Below, in pieces: positions 44,431-56,199 of a stretch of 64,000 nt of DNA. Source of the stretch: Selaginella moellendorffii (taxonomy: Eukaryota > Streptophyta > Lycopodiopsida > Selaginellales > Selaginellaceae); NCBI RefSeq assembly GCF_000143415.4, contig NW_003314376.1, positions 341,188 through 405,187 on the forward strand, read 5' to 3'. The translations under genes were made by a program, and so were the position numbers. The notes beneath the pieces are model-generated. The model ran no database searches, was not told where the DNA came from, and was given only the letters and a program-made list of their open reading frames with translations. The first letter of the stretch is position 1. Each line of letters starts with the position of its first letter.

Positions 44431-45790
44431 TAACAGTCAAGCTTCAGAAGGATGACAAGGAGAATGCGAAGATTCGGAAGGAGACGGGCTAGCATGGATG
44501 AAGGCCCTTCCTCGATGGTAACTGTGAATTCCCAGGACGTTTTGTTTGACCAAAGTTTGTCCAGGGAAAAGGTTGCCCAGGCACGAGCCATTGACAAGTG
44601 TGACAAACTTGGCATAATATCTTTCACCTATGTCCGCTTTCTCGAACATAGAAGCCCGCGCCTGCAGCCGCGCTCTAGTGGCCTTGCTGACCTTCTAGAG
44701 ACTGTGACTACGGTAGCCAGGATGACCTCCTATGTGACTTTGTGCTGGAGCTGGAGTGAGATCTTGAGAAACAATGGAGGGTGGATGAGCTGAGCGATTT
44801 TCTGGATGAAGAACTAGCAGCCAAGTGGGTCCAGCGCCAGGAGGAGTGTTTCCCAGCCGATGTACCATGGCCATATAGTGACATTGAGGATTCGCCTGAC
44901 TCCGTGTATGCAAAGGTGGCGAAAAGGTGGGACGTGAACGAGGGTGAACTCATGTATCAAGACATCTCCGATTGGGAGAACGAACCCTAGCTCAACGACA
45001 TGCTAGGCACCAGGATAAATGCTGTGGCGGACAGTTGAAGCTAAGTGAGATGCCCTTTCTATCTCTACGAAGAGCATGTCGTACGCTGGCACCTGGTGCG
45101 CTGGATACAAGTGCTACAGTCTACGAAATGGCACCTGCTGGTGAAGATCTCTTGAGTTATAAGCTCCTGCATCCGGTATGCCATGCTGAGGGCATGGATA
45201 AGATGAGAAGTTTAGCGAGATTCCTGAGTGGCTTAAAGAACCAGGTGAGTCAAGCAGGACAGTTGAGGCATCGAAAAGAGGTTAATTAAGCTGCTTGGAT
45301 TTGGCAAAAGTGAAGCTCCTCAAGGAGATACCGACGATGACGTCGTGGAATTTTGCCAAATCTCCTCAACGTTACCAAAGGAGATGCCGACGACGACGTC
45401 CTGGAAAAGACCTTGCTGTCATTTGCTTTGCTCGGTTTGGAGATTTCGCCCCCTAGTGGCAGGATCACCAAGAGTGCTGTGGGTTTCGCCATTGGATCCT
45501 CTCTTATCTGCTGCAGTTTCTCAGCAAACCGGAGACGCTGGCCGAGTTCTACGGTCCTTCACTATCTACCACATCATCACGTCACCATGAACTCAGGGCC
45601 CAAACTGTGTTCATGGGTGTTTTTGAGGAGCTGAAGCCCCGGGTGAGCATCAAGCAGCTGCTATCTAGCATAGTGTCGAACACCTTCTTCAAATGCTTGA
45701 GCAGCGCGGTTTTACCACAGTCGTTTGGGCCGATACGACGAGCACGTTTTGTGGCGGCGCCGCAAGAATAGCCAACAGTATCAGCTTGGC
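44431..45790. pseudogene. Coding debris with a frameshifted P-loop
   Basis: GC-rich, stop-broken coding-like DNA. On the plus strand a frame at about 44700-44990 is acidic and highly biased (DELSDFLDEELAAKWVQRQE...), with an in-frame TGA just upstream. On the minus strand at about 45660-45770 a P-loop appears (IGPNDCGKTALLKHLKKVFD), preceded after a 1-nt shift by a NVLVV beta-strand, as in NTPase N-termini. A short duplicated acidic block occurs at 45315-45410 (gccgacgacgacgtc-type). No family could be named with confidence; the two strands may represent different dead genes. Confidence 0.4.
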
Positions 45791-45999
45791 GCGCCCTTCC
45801 CAGTTCATCGCCAACTAACGAAGGTTTTCTTTTAGCGATCGCACGTGGTATGTTTCAAGGAAGAAGAGGCACGCAAGTTTTTAATGGCTACTCGCCATTG
45901 GGACTCTGGCTGGGCTGGGAATCGGTCACATTTTCGTGACCTCAAGAGCTTCGGATCTAAATCTATCTATCTTCTGTTTCTAGTCTCGCAGTGTGCCCA

Positions 46000-46175
46000 T
46001 CGAGAAGCATGAGACATTATGCAATGCAATGCAGTTTATTACTTTATCAAATTCTCCACCTTGTCCTCGCCAAATCCATTTGAGTAACGTTTTGGAGGAA
46101 CGAGGAAGAAGGACGCTAAATGTATAGTTTAAAGTCTCATCATTCTTAGGTTGCACTATTTCTTTCTCTAAGACG
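46000..46175. other. 3' flank of DYW PPR gene
   Basis: Short AT-rich interval after the DYW PPR stop codon. It probably is 3' UTR; nothing else is seen. Confidence 0.4.
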
Positions 46176-48590
46176 TTACCAGCAGTCCTTACAGGAACAG
46201 GCACCGCTTATCTCAAAGTGGTGAAACTTGCTCTCGTCTCGCAACACAATCCTCCTCCTCGTTCTCTCGGAGATGATCTTAAGAGCTGCATGACAATCCC
46301 AGCAAGCTCTAGATTTTTTAACCACTTGCAGCTCCCTACCGTGTGGCGTGGAGATCAATCCAAGACCGACTGCCAGCATCTCGCTGTGGTGGCGACGGGA
46401 ATCCTGTTCATCCAGCACACATCTAGCAAGCTCTCGCCGGATCTCTTCAGCCCTGGGATGAGACGATCCATCACCAGCAGAGAATTCATGTACCACCTTG
46501 TCAATCTCGATGAAACTCTCCGACTCCTCGGACGGAACGTCTCCAACAAAACCATCCTTGAGTTTGTCCCTCCCAGCGGACGAGAAAATGCTCGACAGCA
46601 TCACCAGTGCCTGGGAGTTTCCCACTAGGCCGTGGAGCTGGAACGAACGCTCCGCAACACGGGCTGCCCGATCGAAGTCACCGTGAACCTTGCAAGCGTT
46701 GAGCAGCGAGAAGCACACGGCCTCGGTTGGAAGGCACGGCATCGCAAAGAAGAGCTCCTCGGCCTCCCTCAGCGATCCTGCTCGAGCCAACGTGTCCACC
46801 AGGCACGAGTAGTGCTCCACCTTTGGAGTGAAGTTCGTGTAGTCTTCACGGATGGACGAGAGCTGCGAGACAGCATCCCGGCTTCTTCGACCGCCATGAC
46901 TGATCGAGCAAAGGATGCTGACGAAGCTACTGTCGTTTGGAGTGACGCCTTCCAAGCTCAGGTCCCAGTAGAGCTCTATGGCCTGTGTGTCGTGTCCGTG
47001 TTGGGCGTAAGCTGCGATCATCGTGTTCCAGGCCACCACGTCTCGAGCAAAGATCTTGTCAAACACTGCTCGAGCCGATGCCACTCGGCCACACTTCCCG
47101 TAGAGGTTGACGAGCGAGGTTTTCACGACGATGTCCGACTCGATCTCCTGGGACAGACTCGAGTGAGTTGCATGGATCTCGCTGCCTCTCTCCAGCGCGG
47201 CCATGTCCGCGCAAGCGTCCAAGATGCTCACCACCGTGATCACGTTTGGCTTCACAAGCTTTTCGTCCATGATCCGCTCGTAGAGCTCCAAAACTTCTCG
47301 GCCGCGTCCCTGCTGAGCGTACGTCGCGATCATGGAGTTCCAAGTCACGATGTTCCTGGCAGTGATCTTGTCGAAGACGTGCTTGGCGTCTTGGATGCTG
47401 CCACACTTCCCATACAAGCTGACGAGGGAGTTTCCCAGCATGACGAAGCTCTCGTATCCGGCAGCGGCGATTCTCTCGTGGATCGTCTTGGCCTCTTCCA
47501 AACTTCCACACGCCGCGAGCATGCTGACGAAGGTGACGTGATCCGGCCTCATTCCTTCCAGCTCCATGAGCCGAAAGATCCGAAACGCGTCTCGCTCACA
47601 ACCATTTTGAGCGCAGGCCGCGATGAGAGCGCTCCAAGCCACCACTGTTCTCTCCGGCATCGCATCAAACACCTCCCTGGCCTGCTCGAGCTTTCCAAAC
47701 CTCCCATACATCGTCAGCACGGCAGTCTGGACGATCATACCCGAGTCGAAACCGCAAGCTCTGATCCGGCTGTAGGTCCTCTCCCCCTGCTGGACAGTCG
47801 AGCAAGAACTTAGAAGAGTCACAAGCGTAGCCTCTTTAGATCTCATACCTTGAAAGTCCATCTCGTGGTGGAGTCTCATGGCTTCTCGAGTAAAACCATG
47901 CTGCGCGTACGCTCCTAGCATCGAGTTCCAGCAATGCGAGTCTCTTACCTCGAGCTCGATCGAGTCGAAAATCTCCCTGGCAGCTCGCACAGCTCCACAC
48001 TTGCCGTAGAGATTGACGAGCGCGGTGGCCACCACCAAGTCGGAGTGGAGTCCACTCTCCACTGCCACGGCTCGGACGCTCTGGCCGGAGGAGAGATCGC
48101 CGAGATCCGAGCAAACAGTGATGGCGATGCTGAGAGTGAAGCTATCGACGCGAATCCCCTCCAGCAGCATCCTCCAGAACAATCCAAGTGCCGCGTGAAA
48201 ATGCCCATTGTGGGCATACGCCGAGAGGATCATCGTCCACGAGTACTCGTTCCAGCGCTTGATCCCATCAAACACTTCCTTGGCCTCTTCCACAAGCCCG
48301 CATTTGCCATACATTTCCACTGCCAGGTTCTTGAGGAATCGGAGCTTCTCGTGGCCGGTTCTTCCCACGAATCTCATCGAGTTGCCCTGGTCGCTCTTGA
48401 CGATGTGGGCGTGGACTCGCCGCCCCTGCTCCGCGTCCCTGGCCAGCGCGCAACGCCGGAGCAGCGCTGCGTACGCCGCCGAGTCCACGAAATCCTGGCA
48501 CTCCATCGCGCTTACCTCCTCGCGCAATCCTAGATGTGAATCGCCGGGGAGTGGCTGCAGCGCCCATTCCGCTTGGATCGCGGCCACCAT
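46176..48590 (-). CDS. DYW-class PPR protein with shortened DYW domain (804 aa)
   Basis: Intronless. ATG 48590; the start MVAAIQAEWALQPLPGDSH is not a typical transit peptide. PLS repeats run from about residue 40 to 690 (YAALLRRCALARDAEQGRRV, VEMYGKCGLVEEAKEVFDGI, TWNSMIATYAQQGRGREVLE, AWNTMIAAYAQHGHDTQAIE). The C-terminal DYW deaminase domain keeps the zinc and active-site motifs (HSEMLA and CWDCHAALKIIS), but the segment between HPRAEEI and HSE is only about 20 residues, roughly half the usual length, and the last three residues are DCW instead of DYW (TAC to TGC). DYW proteins catalyse C-to-U (and in some lineages U-to-C) RNA editing in organelles. The gene is otherwise intact; activity is uncertain. 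Confidence 0.9.
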   Translation of the reverse strand: MVAAIQAEWALQPLPGDSHLGLREEVSAMECQDFVDSAAYAALLRRCALARDAEQGRRVHAHIVKSDQGNSMRFVGRTGHEKLRFLKNLAVEMYGKCGLVEEAKEVFDGIKRWNEYSWTMILSAYAHNGHFHAALGLFWRMLLEGIRVDSFTLSIAITVCSDLGDLSSGQSVRAVAVESGLHSDLVVATALVNLYGKCGAVRAAREIFDSIELEVRDSHCWNSMLGAYAQHGFTREAMRLHHEMDFQGMRSKEATLVTLLSSCSTVQQGERTYSRIRACGFDSGMIVQTAVLTMYGRFGKLEQAREVFDAMPERTVVAWSALIAACAQNGCERDAFRIFRLMELEGMRPDHVTFVSMLAACGSLEEAKTIHERIAAAGYESFVMLGNSLVSLYGKCGSIQDAKHVFDKITARNIVTWNSMIATYAQQGRGREVLELYERIMDEKLVKPNVITVVSILDACADMAALERGSEIHATHSSLSQEIESDIVVKTSLVNLYGKCGRVASARAVFDKIFARDVVAWNTMIAAYAQHGHDTQAIELYWDLSLEGVTPNDSSFVSILCSISHGGRRSRDAVSQLSSIREDYTNFTPKVEHYSCLVDTLARAGSLREAEELFFAMPCLPTEAVCFSLLNACKVHGDFDRAARVAERSFQLHGLVGNSQALVMLSSIFSSAGRDKLKDGFVGDVPSEESESFIEIDKVVHEFSAGDGSSHPRAEEIRRELARCVLDEQDSRRHHSEMLAVGLGLISTPHGRELQVVKKSRACWDCHAALKIISERTRRRIVLRDESKFHHFEISGACSCKDCW

Positions 48591-48656
48591 CGCTCATTGA
48601 TCGGAAGAGCCCTAAAATAAATTTGGAGAGCTAAAGAGTAAATAGCGAAAGGATCC

Positions 48657-48714
48657 AGAAAAGCCCATGAAGAGGATTGATCCATCCCAAATCCTCTCCT
48701 CTTCATGGGCTTTC
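48657..48714. repeat. Inverted repeat (hairpin) upstream of the DYW PPR gene
   Basis: Arm 1 (about 48658-48678) reads aaaagcccatgaagaggatt; arm 2 (48690-48713) is its reverse complement with a 5-nt duplication (ctcct). The loop is about 10 nt. It lies 70-125 bp before the start codon and would form a strong stem in DNA or in a 5' leader RNA. Confidence 0.8.
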
Positions 48715-48974
48715 CGTGCTCTTCTTTGCTTGCTTAAGTCATGCTCTCTCCCAAAGTTTTTTCGCAAAGGTCATGATCATGTCCTCAATAAGCTTGATCA
48801 TTGATCACATTCACTTGTATTTTGATATGCTAAATTCTTGCTCTTCATCTCAATCACATCCTCGCCGGCACCGAGCTGCGCTGTGGATTCCTGGAACCGC
48901 GACACCTACCTTTTACTTGGTGGCAAGCCTAAGGATATGTCATGTTGGTGCTAGTGTGATATACAGGACCTTAT
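48715..48974. other. Intergenic, no gene recognised
   Basis: Flank of the DYW PPR gene leading into LINE-derived sequence; no supported coding frame. Confidence 0.4.
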
Positions 48975-49580
48975 CTATATGAATGCAATGTATGGATTTG
49001 TCCCTCTAGCTTTCATCCGGTTTTCGCCAAAAATGATGGTAGGGATGTCTCTCAGGTGCTGGTAGTGGGGGACGTAAAACAAGGGAGCACTGCTTGCATC
49101 CCGTGGGATGCGTGGTCGATAGTGTCGGCCGCGTTTCACTTCTAGTTGATGAGCGCTGCAGCAGTAGGCAGCCATTGTAGTGCAAACCCATTCTAGGTCG
49201 AGGCCTAGTCGTGTTGTCCAAGCTCTCACCTCGCTCCACCATCCTCCATTTCTCTGGTACATGAGGCTTTAGCCTTAGCTATCTTGGTGGTCACGTTGCA
49301 GTGCTTGATGAAGGAAATTGTCTGTTTCTATGGCTGGATAGTGCATTCTACCTGCTGATGTCCCTGCCTCTTTGATAAAGAGTGTAGACCAGCTACTTGT
49401 ACATGGTTGTCTCGGTTACTTGCTCCCTGGTATTGTGGTACCAGGTTTCCAAAAACCATGAGTTGTGTTTTGGAGAGGTTGACTTGCATACCTGCCTGCA
49501 CAGCGTATAGAACAATCGCTGCATCATGAGGCATCTGGAGCTGGTAGCAGAAGATCCATGTAGAGAGTCTCAAGTTCATT
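48975..49580 (-). mobile_element. Non-LTR (LINE-type) reverse transcriptase remnant
   Basis: On the minus strand the segment around 49470-49570 encodes ...AGMQVNLSKTQLMVFG, the conserved block after the catalytic box of LINE-type reverse transcriptases. Further downstream on the same strand are shifted frames with NRDNHVQVAGLHSLSKRQGH and, at about 48990-49250, a Trp/Arg-rich stretch. Frames are broken, so it is a dead fragment. Confidence 0.6.
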
Positions 49581-50379
49581 AGAAAAGGGAGAGTGTGTCC
49601 ACTTTAAGGTTTTTGGTGTTTGGCAGTTGGGCAGTTCAGCAGCTGGAATATCTTAGTTTATTCTATAAAATAACTGGTTAAGATATTAATTAAATGTTTT
49701 TTTTTGTAATTATAAAAATCAGTTTAGATGTTCTTTATTTTACCTTTTTTTTTTTCTACCAATTTCTTCAAGAGTAAGCACACACCACCCAACAACACTG
49801 TACTACTTAGGGCTGTTGAAGTGTCCTCTAGTGCTCTTATGAATCTCAAAGTTGCATCCACCATTCTGCAAGAAGCCCTCATTAAATTGCCAAGAGTTAG
49901 CTTTTATTCCATTTTAGAGCAAAATATGACCACACCAAATGGTTTTTAGGTTAGCCACCACAAGACCACTTGGTTCTGAATGTTAATGCCCTACTGTGTG
50001 AGAGCCAAAATTCAGTATGGAGGTTTGAGTTGAAAAATGAGAATTATTTTCTGGAGTAGATTGATAAACAATTGTTGCAAATTTTTCCCTCCCAAAGACT
50101 TTGCAATTAATGGATCTGGACATCTTGGTGGGCTCATCTCAACTGCATGATGGCAGATTATCACAAAGATCCACAATAAAGGTTCAAGCCATGGGTAAGC
50201 AAGGCTTGTTCATTCCTGTCTGGTCACATGCCACATTGTGCTTGTGTAGAAACTTTGTTCCTTACAACTATTACAAGCTGGCTGCCCTGCTGCTGCAAGA
50301 TGACATCATTGAGCATACTGGACAAGCAATACATCTTGCAATGCTTTTATAATATTTACATTTAAAATTTATTTACTTA
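49581..50379. other. AT-rich spacer, no gene recognised
   Basis: Contains short frames without family signatures (49728-49949, 50101-50352). The latter is unbroken for 83 codons but resembles nothing I can name. Confidence 0.4.
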
Positions 50380-50406
50380 TAATAATAATAATAATAATAA
50401 TAATAA
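50380..50406. repeat. (TAA)n microsatellite
   Basis: About nine TAA units directly before the left terminal repeat of gypsy element B. Confidence 0.9.
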
Positions 50407-50418
50407 AATTAATATTTG

Positions 50419-53400
50419 TGAGGTCTAAGTGTATGGCTAAGATGTTGTATATTAATATTAACAAAGTAGGATTTTAGTAGCCATCAGATTAGTTTCAATC
50501 CAGACCACTTGCTTAAACTAGGGTTTTTAGACTAATTTCTATATTCCATGCATTCACATTGGTGGAAGTGAAAGGCAACTTTAATTGTCTTTAAAGAGTG
50601 CTTAAATTTAGGATTCTACTTTATATTTAGATTTTGCATTGTCTAAATTTTCTTTTCTTTATAATTTTTTTAATTTCTTCTCTTTTGCTTTTTTTTCCCT
50701 TTTGTTTAATTTCATGGCAAAGTAGCAACCTCCTCCTCCTTTGATATTAAAATAATAATTGGTGTAATTGCTTGATACTATGTGGTTGCAATTGAACAAT
50801 CAAACTTAATTGATGACAACATTTACGACGCGTGATAGAACTCCTTCTGCTCTTGCTACCAATCCTCGAGTCTGGTTGGAGTTCTTCCATGGGAATTTTG
50901 GGAATGATATATACCATCGGTTCAATCACTTTATAATGATTGTCACATATCATTCTTAGGATGATACTTGGTGTTTGTATGAATTTCTCACGTGTCTCCA
51001 AAGGACGACATTGTAATGGTACAATAGTTTGAGTATAACCAATAATGAGGATTGAAGCATTCTTTCGAATGTTTTCAAATGTGCATTTGGACATACTGAC
51101 GATTGTGATAATGCTTTCTAACAATTGCATCTTCTTTGTTAAAAGCCATTTGAGTTTGTGATGCAATTTGGCATTCATTTCCAAAACCTCTTGCTTCATG
51201 TAGAGCTTAATATGTTAGAGCGGATTAAGTTGAGAATGTTATGGCAAGTACTTTGTCAAGATCTTATAGGATTTATACTTACTCTAGCCACCCTTAATAA
51301 TGCTTTTTACTTGGCACAGTGTTATAAGATGTTGCCTCTTCCTCTTTTTGTTACATGTTCTTTAGCTCCATTTCCTATTGGAGATGGCCCTGTTTCAATG
51401 GAGGTTGATGTTGGTGTTGCCTAAGTGTAAGAACAAAGGCGAAGACATAATTGTAGCCATGATGTCTGTTGCTAGGTATGTGATGAAGTTAGTTACACTT
51501 ATTGATGTTATTGGCGTTTTCCAGATTGACAACCTCCATTTCCTAGGTGGAGATTTTAGCATTAACAACATCATGTTAGTGCTAATGTAGTGGAAGGTCT
51601 AGTTATTGAGATGCTTTTGGGAAATAAGGAGTCACACGAATAGCGAAGGGTCCTTACATGAATAAATTAATTACCCCTCTATCTTTCTTTTGAGAGTATC
51701 ATCAAAGGGTTCACTCGGCACCAGTTCATCTAGTGTTTGTTTTTTAAATTAATTTTTTATATAAAAGTTCTCTTGTTATTCTCTCTATATTGGTTGATAT
51801 AAACTCGAGTTTATCTTCTATTACTCGGCTTGTTGCCACATGTTCCCATCTACAATTGTGTCATATGGTAGAGCCAAATTTCATTGGTAATGGCTGTACA
51901 AACGCATGGACATAGGATGAGATGGATTTAGTTTTGCATGTGGGTGATTTTGAGAGTGTCATGAATGTGACTTCGGGTATTGAAAGATATTTGTTGGCCA
52001 GTCCTTATAGGCATTCTCTCTTTACTGCCATGACGCCAGGAGGTCGGTATTGTTAATTCCCTTTATTAACCCCTCTTGTCCAAGTGTTAGTAAATTGGAC
52101 TTACCATCTATACTTGGTCAAATGAGCATAAGGAAGGAATTCCGAAGTGCTTATTTAGCCAAGCATACTTGGGGGGGGTGGGGGGGGGGGGGGGATATAA
52201 GGGTTCTAAATGTATAGTAGTGATAGTGGTTGGAATGCATATCCAACCATGTAAGACATTAGTTTGGCTTTTGCTGAGCTATATCATCCCTTATTCTATG
52301 TCTAGTTTGGGTCTAAGCCTAAGCTTAAACTCCATGTTGCTCTAGTTGCTAAGGTAGCCTTCTCCTTGCGTTAGGCCACCAATATGCTAAAATCATGCCA
52401 GACACCGTTGGACACCATTTTGTGTATAGGTGTTGGATACGGGGCTTATGGGATTATACCGGACCTCGTTTCATAACCTAGTAGGCTTGGAGTTCAGCTC
52501 TAAATTCAAGTGTGCTATATTGAAATTGAGCTGTAGTTATTGTGGGTGGTATCGAGTTAAACTTTTGACCTCATCTTTGGTGTAGATTGGTTGCAGCGCA
52601 ATCATGCCAAATATGACTTTAAAGTTTCTCCCCCTTATCTTATACTTCTTTATATATTTTCATTCCTCTCACTTTTTTTTCTTTGTCTCTTTGCTTGTAC
52701 CTCTACTTCCATCATTTTTATCTCCTATTACTTCCTCTTATATTTCCACTTTATTCTTCTATTCCCTCTTTCGATCCCTCTGACAATCTTTGTGCTATAG
52801 AAAATAATCGGCTTATGAAAGAGTATGCCGATTCTTTGAATTTGACCTATCATTTAGGGCTAAGATTGCAACGCATCATCCTATTCCAATTGGGGATGCT
52901 TGTCCAATGAAGGTTTATATTTATCATCAGTCACCAAAAAAGATCAAAATTTTATATGCAAACATTAAGAAAATGTTGGAAAAGGGTGTTATTGAAAGTC
53001 ATAAAATCCTTAGGCATGTGAACCTCATTTTGTGACGAAGCCTAATGGGAGTATTCATTTTTGCATCGACTATTGTCCGTTTATTGAAGTGACAATCCCA
53101 AACGTATACCTTTTTCCTCACACTGCTGATTTTTTAGATTGTCTAGGGAGAAATTATTGGTTCACCAAGTTAAATCTTGCTAATGGGTATTGGCAAGTGC
53201 TAATGGCTAAGACAGATATTCCTAAAACTATTTTTCATACACTGTTTAATTTGTACGATTCTTGGTGACGTTATTTGGTTTGAACAATACTCTAGGAACT
53301 TTCTAGAAAATGATGGGTGAAGTTCTTTATGACATGCCGAAAGTGACTATTAACTTCATTGATGATATCTTAATCCACTTGAAAGGGTCATGGGAGGAAT

Positions 53401-55825
53401 ATATCCATGATGTTCAAAAGGTATTGGATTAGCTACAGAAAGTTGGTTTAAAGTTGAAGTGGTCGAAATGTGTGTTTGGGTCTAAAAACACAACTTAACT
53501 TAGGTATCATATTTCTTATGAAGGCTTGCAAGTTGATCCTGACAAATTTGTGGCTATTTTAAAGTTTATTATTCTAAAGTGTCTAAATAATGTGCAAAGT
53601 ATTTTAGTCATTTTATTGATCATCTTTTTATTGCACTGGACCATTACAAGCATTACTGAAGTTATCAACATCATCTTTTATCTAGTTTATGAACTATGAG
53701 TGGGTGTTTATGGATCTCAAAAAGTTATTAATAACTCTTTTAATTTTGGTATTCAGTTTTGTGCATAGATACTTCTGATATTAGTTTTGGAAGTGTGTTG
53801 ATGCAAAAGAGCCCTAGTGTGCCTAGTTAGTGCCATCACATTGTATATATTAGCCATATATTACAACTAATAGTGGTGAATAATTCCATGGCAAAAGAGT
53901 GTTTAGTAATAGTTTAGGGTTTTGAGAAACTTCATGTATATCTACATGGTTCTCAAACATTATTAGGAGGTGATCATCTTGTAGTTACTTCATTATTGAA
54001 GTGGAAGAACTTGGTTGGTTATACTACTCGGTGGGTTTTGAAACATCAGATATATAATTTTGATGTTGTTCATCATTTAGAGAGCTTTATGACTGATGTT
54101 AATGCCCTTTCTCAAGCTCCTCTTTGTTCTTCACTCTCTTCTTATGTTTCTAATGAGCTTGTTCTTCCAGTATTTATGGATTTTTTTAAACGAAGATTCC
54201 AGCCATTGGTGGTTGCTGTACTTGATGTCAATTGTTGTACTTGATGTTCAATATTTGCAAGGTGCAAAACAAAATTTACCTTCTTTTGATAAATTTCGTG
54301 AGGCTCAAAAGATTGAGCTGTGGATTCGAAGGCTTTTTGATAGGTTTAAAAATCTTGTATCACTTATTGATGACTTGCCATTTTGGCATTTACATTTTCA
54401 ATATCACCTTAAAGATAGTTTTTTTTATTTTGTGGGGATGGATCTTAATGATCATTATAGTTAGTGGTGCCTTTGATCTTGATTCTATACTTCTCTTCAT
54501 GCCTACCATGATTCTTCTATTCTAGAGGGGTATATGGGATATCATCGTATGACTGAGAAGCTGCACAAGTCTTTTTATTAGCCGAAGATACAATATAATG
54601 TTATCCAATATATGCATAGCTATGTTTGGTGCCAAACTTATAATACTCCCTATCGTATTACAGAAAGACGGTTAGAGTCAATTGCAATTTTCCATCCATT
54701 TAATTTGGTGGTATTTGATATGATAGGGTCTTTTCCACAATCGACTGCTGATAATAAATATGTCATTATTGCTTCTGACTACTTTAGTCACCAGGTGGAA
54801 GTCGGTGCTCTTGCTAGCATATCTGCAACTACTGTTTGATACTTTCTCCTTTATCAAGTAGTGTTCTAGCATTTATGTCTGGAACGGATTCTTTTGGATA
54901 ATGGTCCTACATTTATGGTTGAGGCATTTCATATTTTGATGTCTTGATTGGGGATATAGCACACTTTCACAAATGCTTATCATCCACAGTTAGACAATTT
55001 GGTGGAAAAACTTGTTTAGACTTTTTAAGGGATGATCATGAAGTATGTGAACTTTCAGCATTTGAATTGGGATAGTTATTTGCCTTCTCTTCAGTATGCA
55101 TATGTCATAAGAGTGCAAAATTTTATTAGTGGTTTACTATATAAACTCTTATATGGTTATAATCCAATATTACCAACAGAGTTGAGTTTACCTTCGGGAT
55201 TGCTATGACCTAGCATCAGCAACTCATGGGATCAATATTTGACAAGCATTTTTCCACTTGTTTAAATAAAGTCTACTAAACACTTAGGCCATGTACAAGT
55301 GGGACAACAATAGCACTACACCTCTTATTATCATCCACCTACAGAGTATAAAATGAATGACTTGGTATTAATTTTTTTTCCCAATCTTACGATATGTAGT
55401 TTATCTAAGGAGTTTGCTACTCAGTGGAGAGGACTATATTGAGTGTTGTGGCAAGTTAAACTGCAATTTTATAAGGTTTAGCAAGACATCCAACAAACCA
55501 ATCCTCCAAAAATTATACATATACAATAACTAAAATGCTTTGTACAAAATGATTAAGAACAATTGGCACCACTTACAGATTCACTGATGCCTCCTCTTGA
55601 TGTTCCTCCAGATCCATCCACGAGAGAACCCTAATAGTCTTCCATCATTCCAAGAGGAGGGGATGATGTGAGGTCCAAGTGATGTTATATACTAATATTA
55701 GCATAATGGGATTTTAATAGTTATCAGATTGGTTTCAATCTAGATGACTTACTCTTGTATATAAACTAAGGTTTTTGGGCTAATTAATATGCACATTTCT
55801 ATATTTTATTTCCATATTCCTTGCA
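50419..55825 (+). mobile_element. Degenerate Ty3/gypsy LTR retrotransposon B
   Basis: Terminal repeats at about 50419-50556 and 55669-55825 match those of element A. A polypurine tract (aagaggaggggatgatg) precedes the right repeat. Internal order: gag (about 50700-51640), protease/RT junction near 52565 (FDLIFGVDWLQRNHAKYDFK readable), reverse transcriptase (about 52850-53420; LNLANGYWQVLMAKTDIPK and FIDDILIH readable), RNase H (about 53690-54180; ends HQIYNFDVVHHLESFMTDVN) and integrase (about 54600-55210; zinc-finger end and FDMIGSFPQSTADNKYVIIA readable). Stops and frameshifts throughout; it is non-autonomous now. It carries a nested repeat at 51957-52519. Confidence 0.85.
51957..52519 (+). 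mobile_element. Third copy of the solo-LTR-like repeat, nested in gypsy element B
   Basis: Starts tgtcatgaatgtgacttcgg and ends caagtgtgctata, like the copies at 32641-33561 and 37889-38887, but is shortened to about 560 bp by internal loss. It sits between gag and the RT region of element B, at a different site from the nested copy in element A. A G-rich run (52171-52194, 23 G with one T) lies where the other copies have 7-10 G or C. Confidence 0.75.
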
Positions 55826-56199
55826 TGTTGGATCTCTTTCTAACACCACCAAAGCAACAAACAGATGCACTCATCAATGCCTTCATTTTGGTGGCAAAAG
55901 CAGTACAAAAGAGAAAATCCTACCACCAACTAGGATTGCCCACCAGCACCTAATGGGAGCATGGACAAATAGACACTATGTCCAAGCATGAAAGAGGGAT
56001 GCACAATTGCCAGATGTGGCACAGCTGTAGAAGATCTTCCAGCGGGTTCTCAAGGCATGAAAACAGGTGTTTTTCAAATGACACAACTGCTAGATTGTTC
56101 ACTAGGATCCCCAGCTACTATACAAAATCTTTCCAATCATCCAACTACAAGATCAATAGCAACACCTTCACCAACTTTACAATAAACTAATAGCAATCA
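55826..56199. other. Repeat-derived sequence upstream of LINE remnant
   Basis: Shifted frames (for example 55988-56185) may be the upstream part of the same dead LINE; no motif is secure. Confidence 0.35.

Noticed and set aside
46632-47813. 393-codon antisense frame over the DYW PPR gene
   Set aside because: Shadow of the PPR repeats; no start context or motif.
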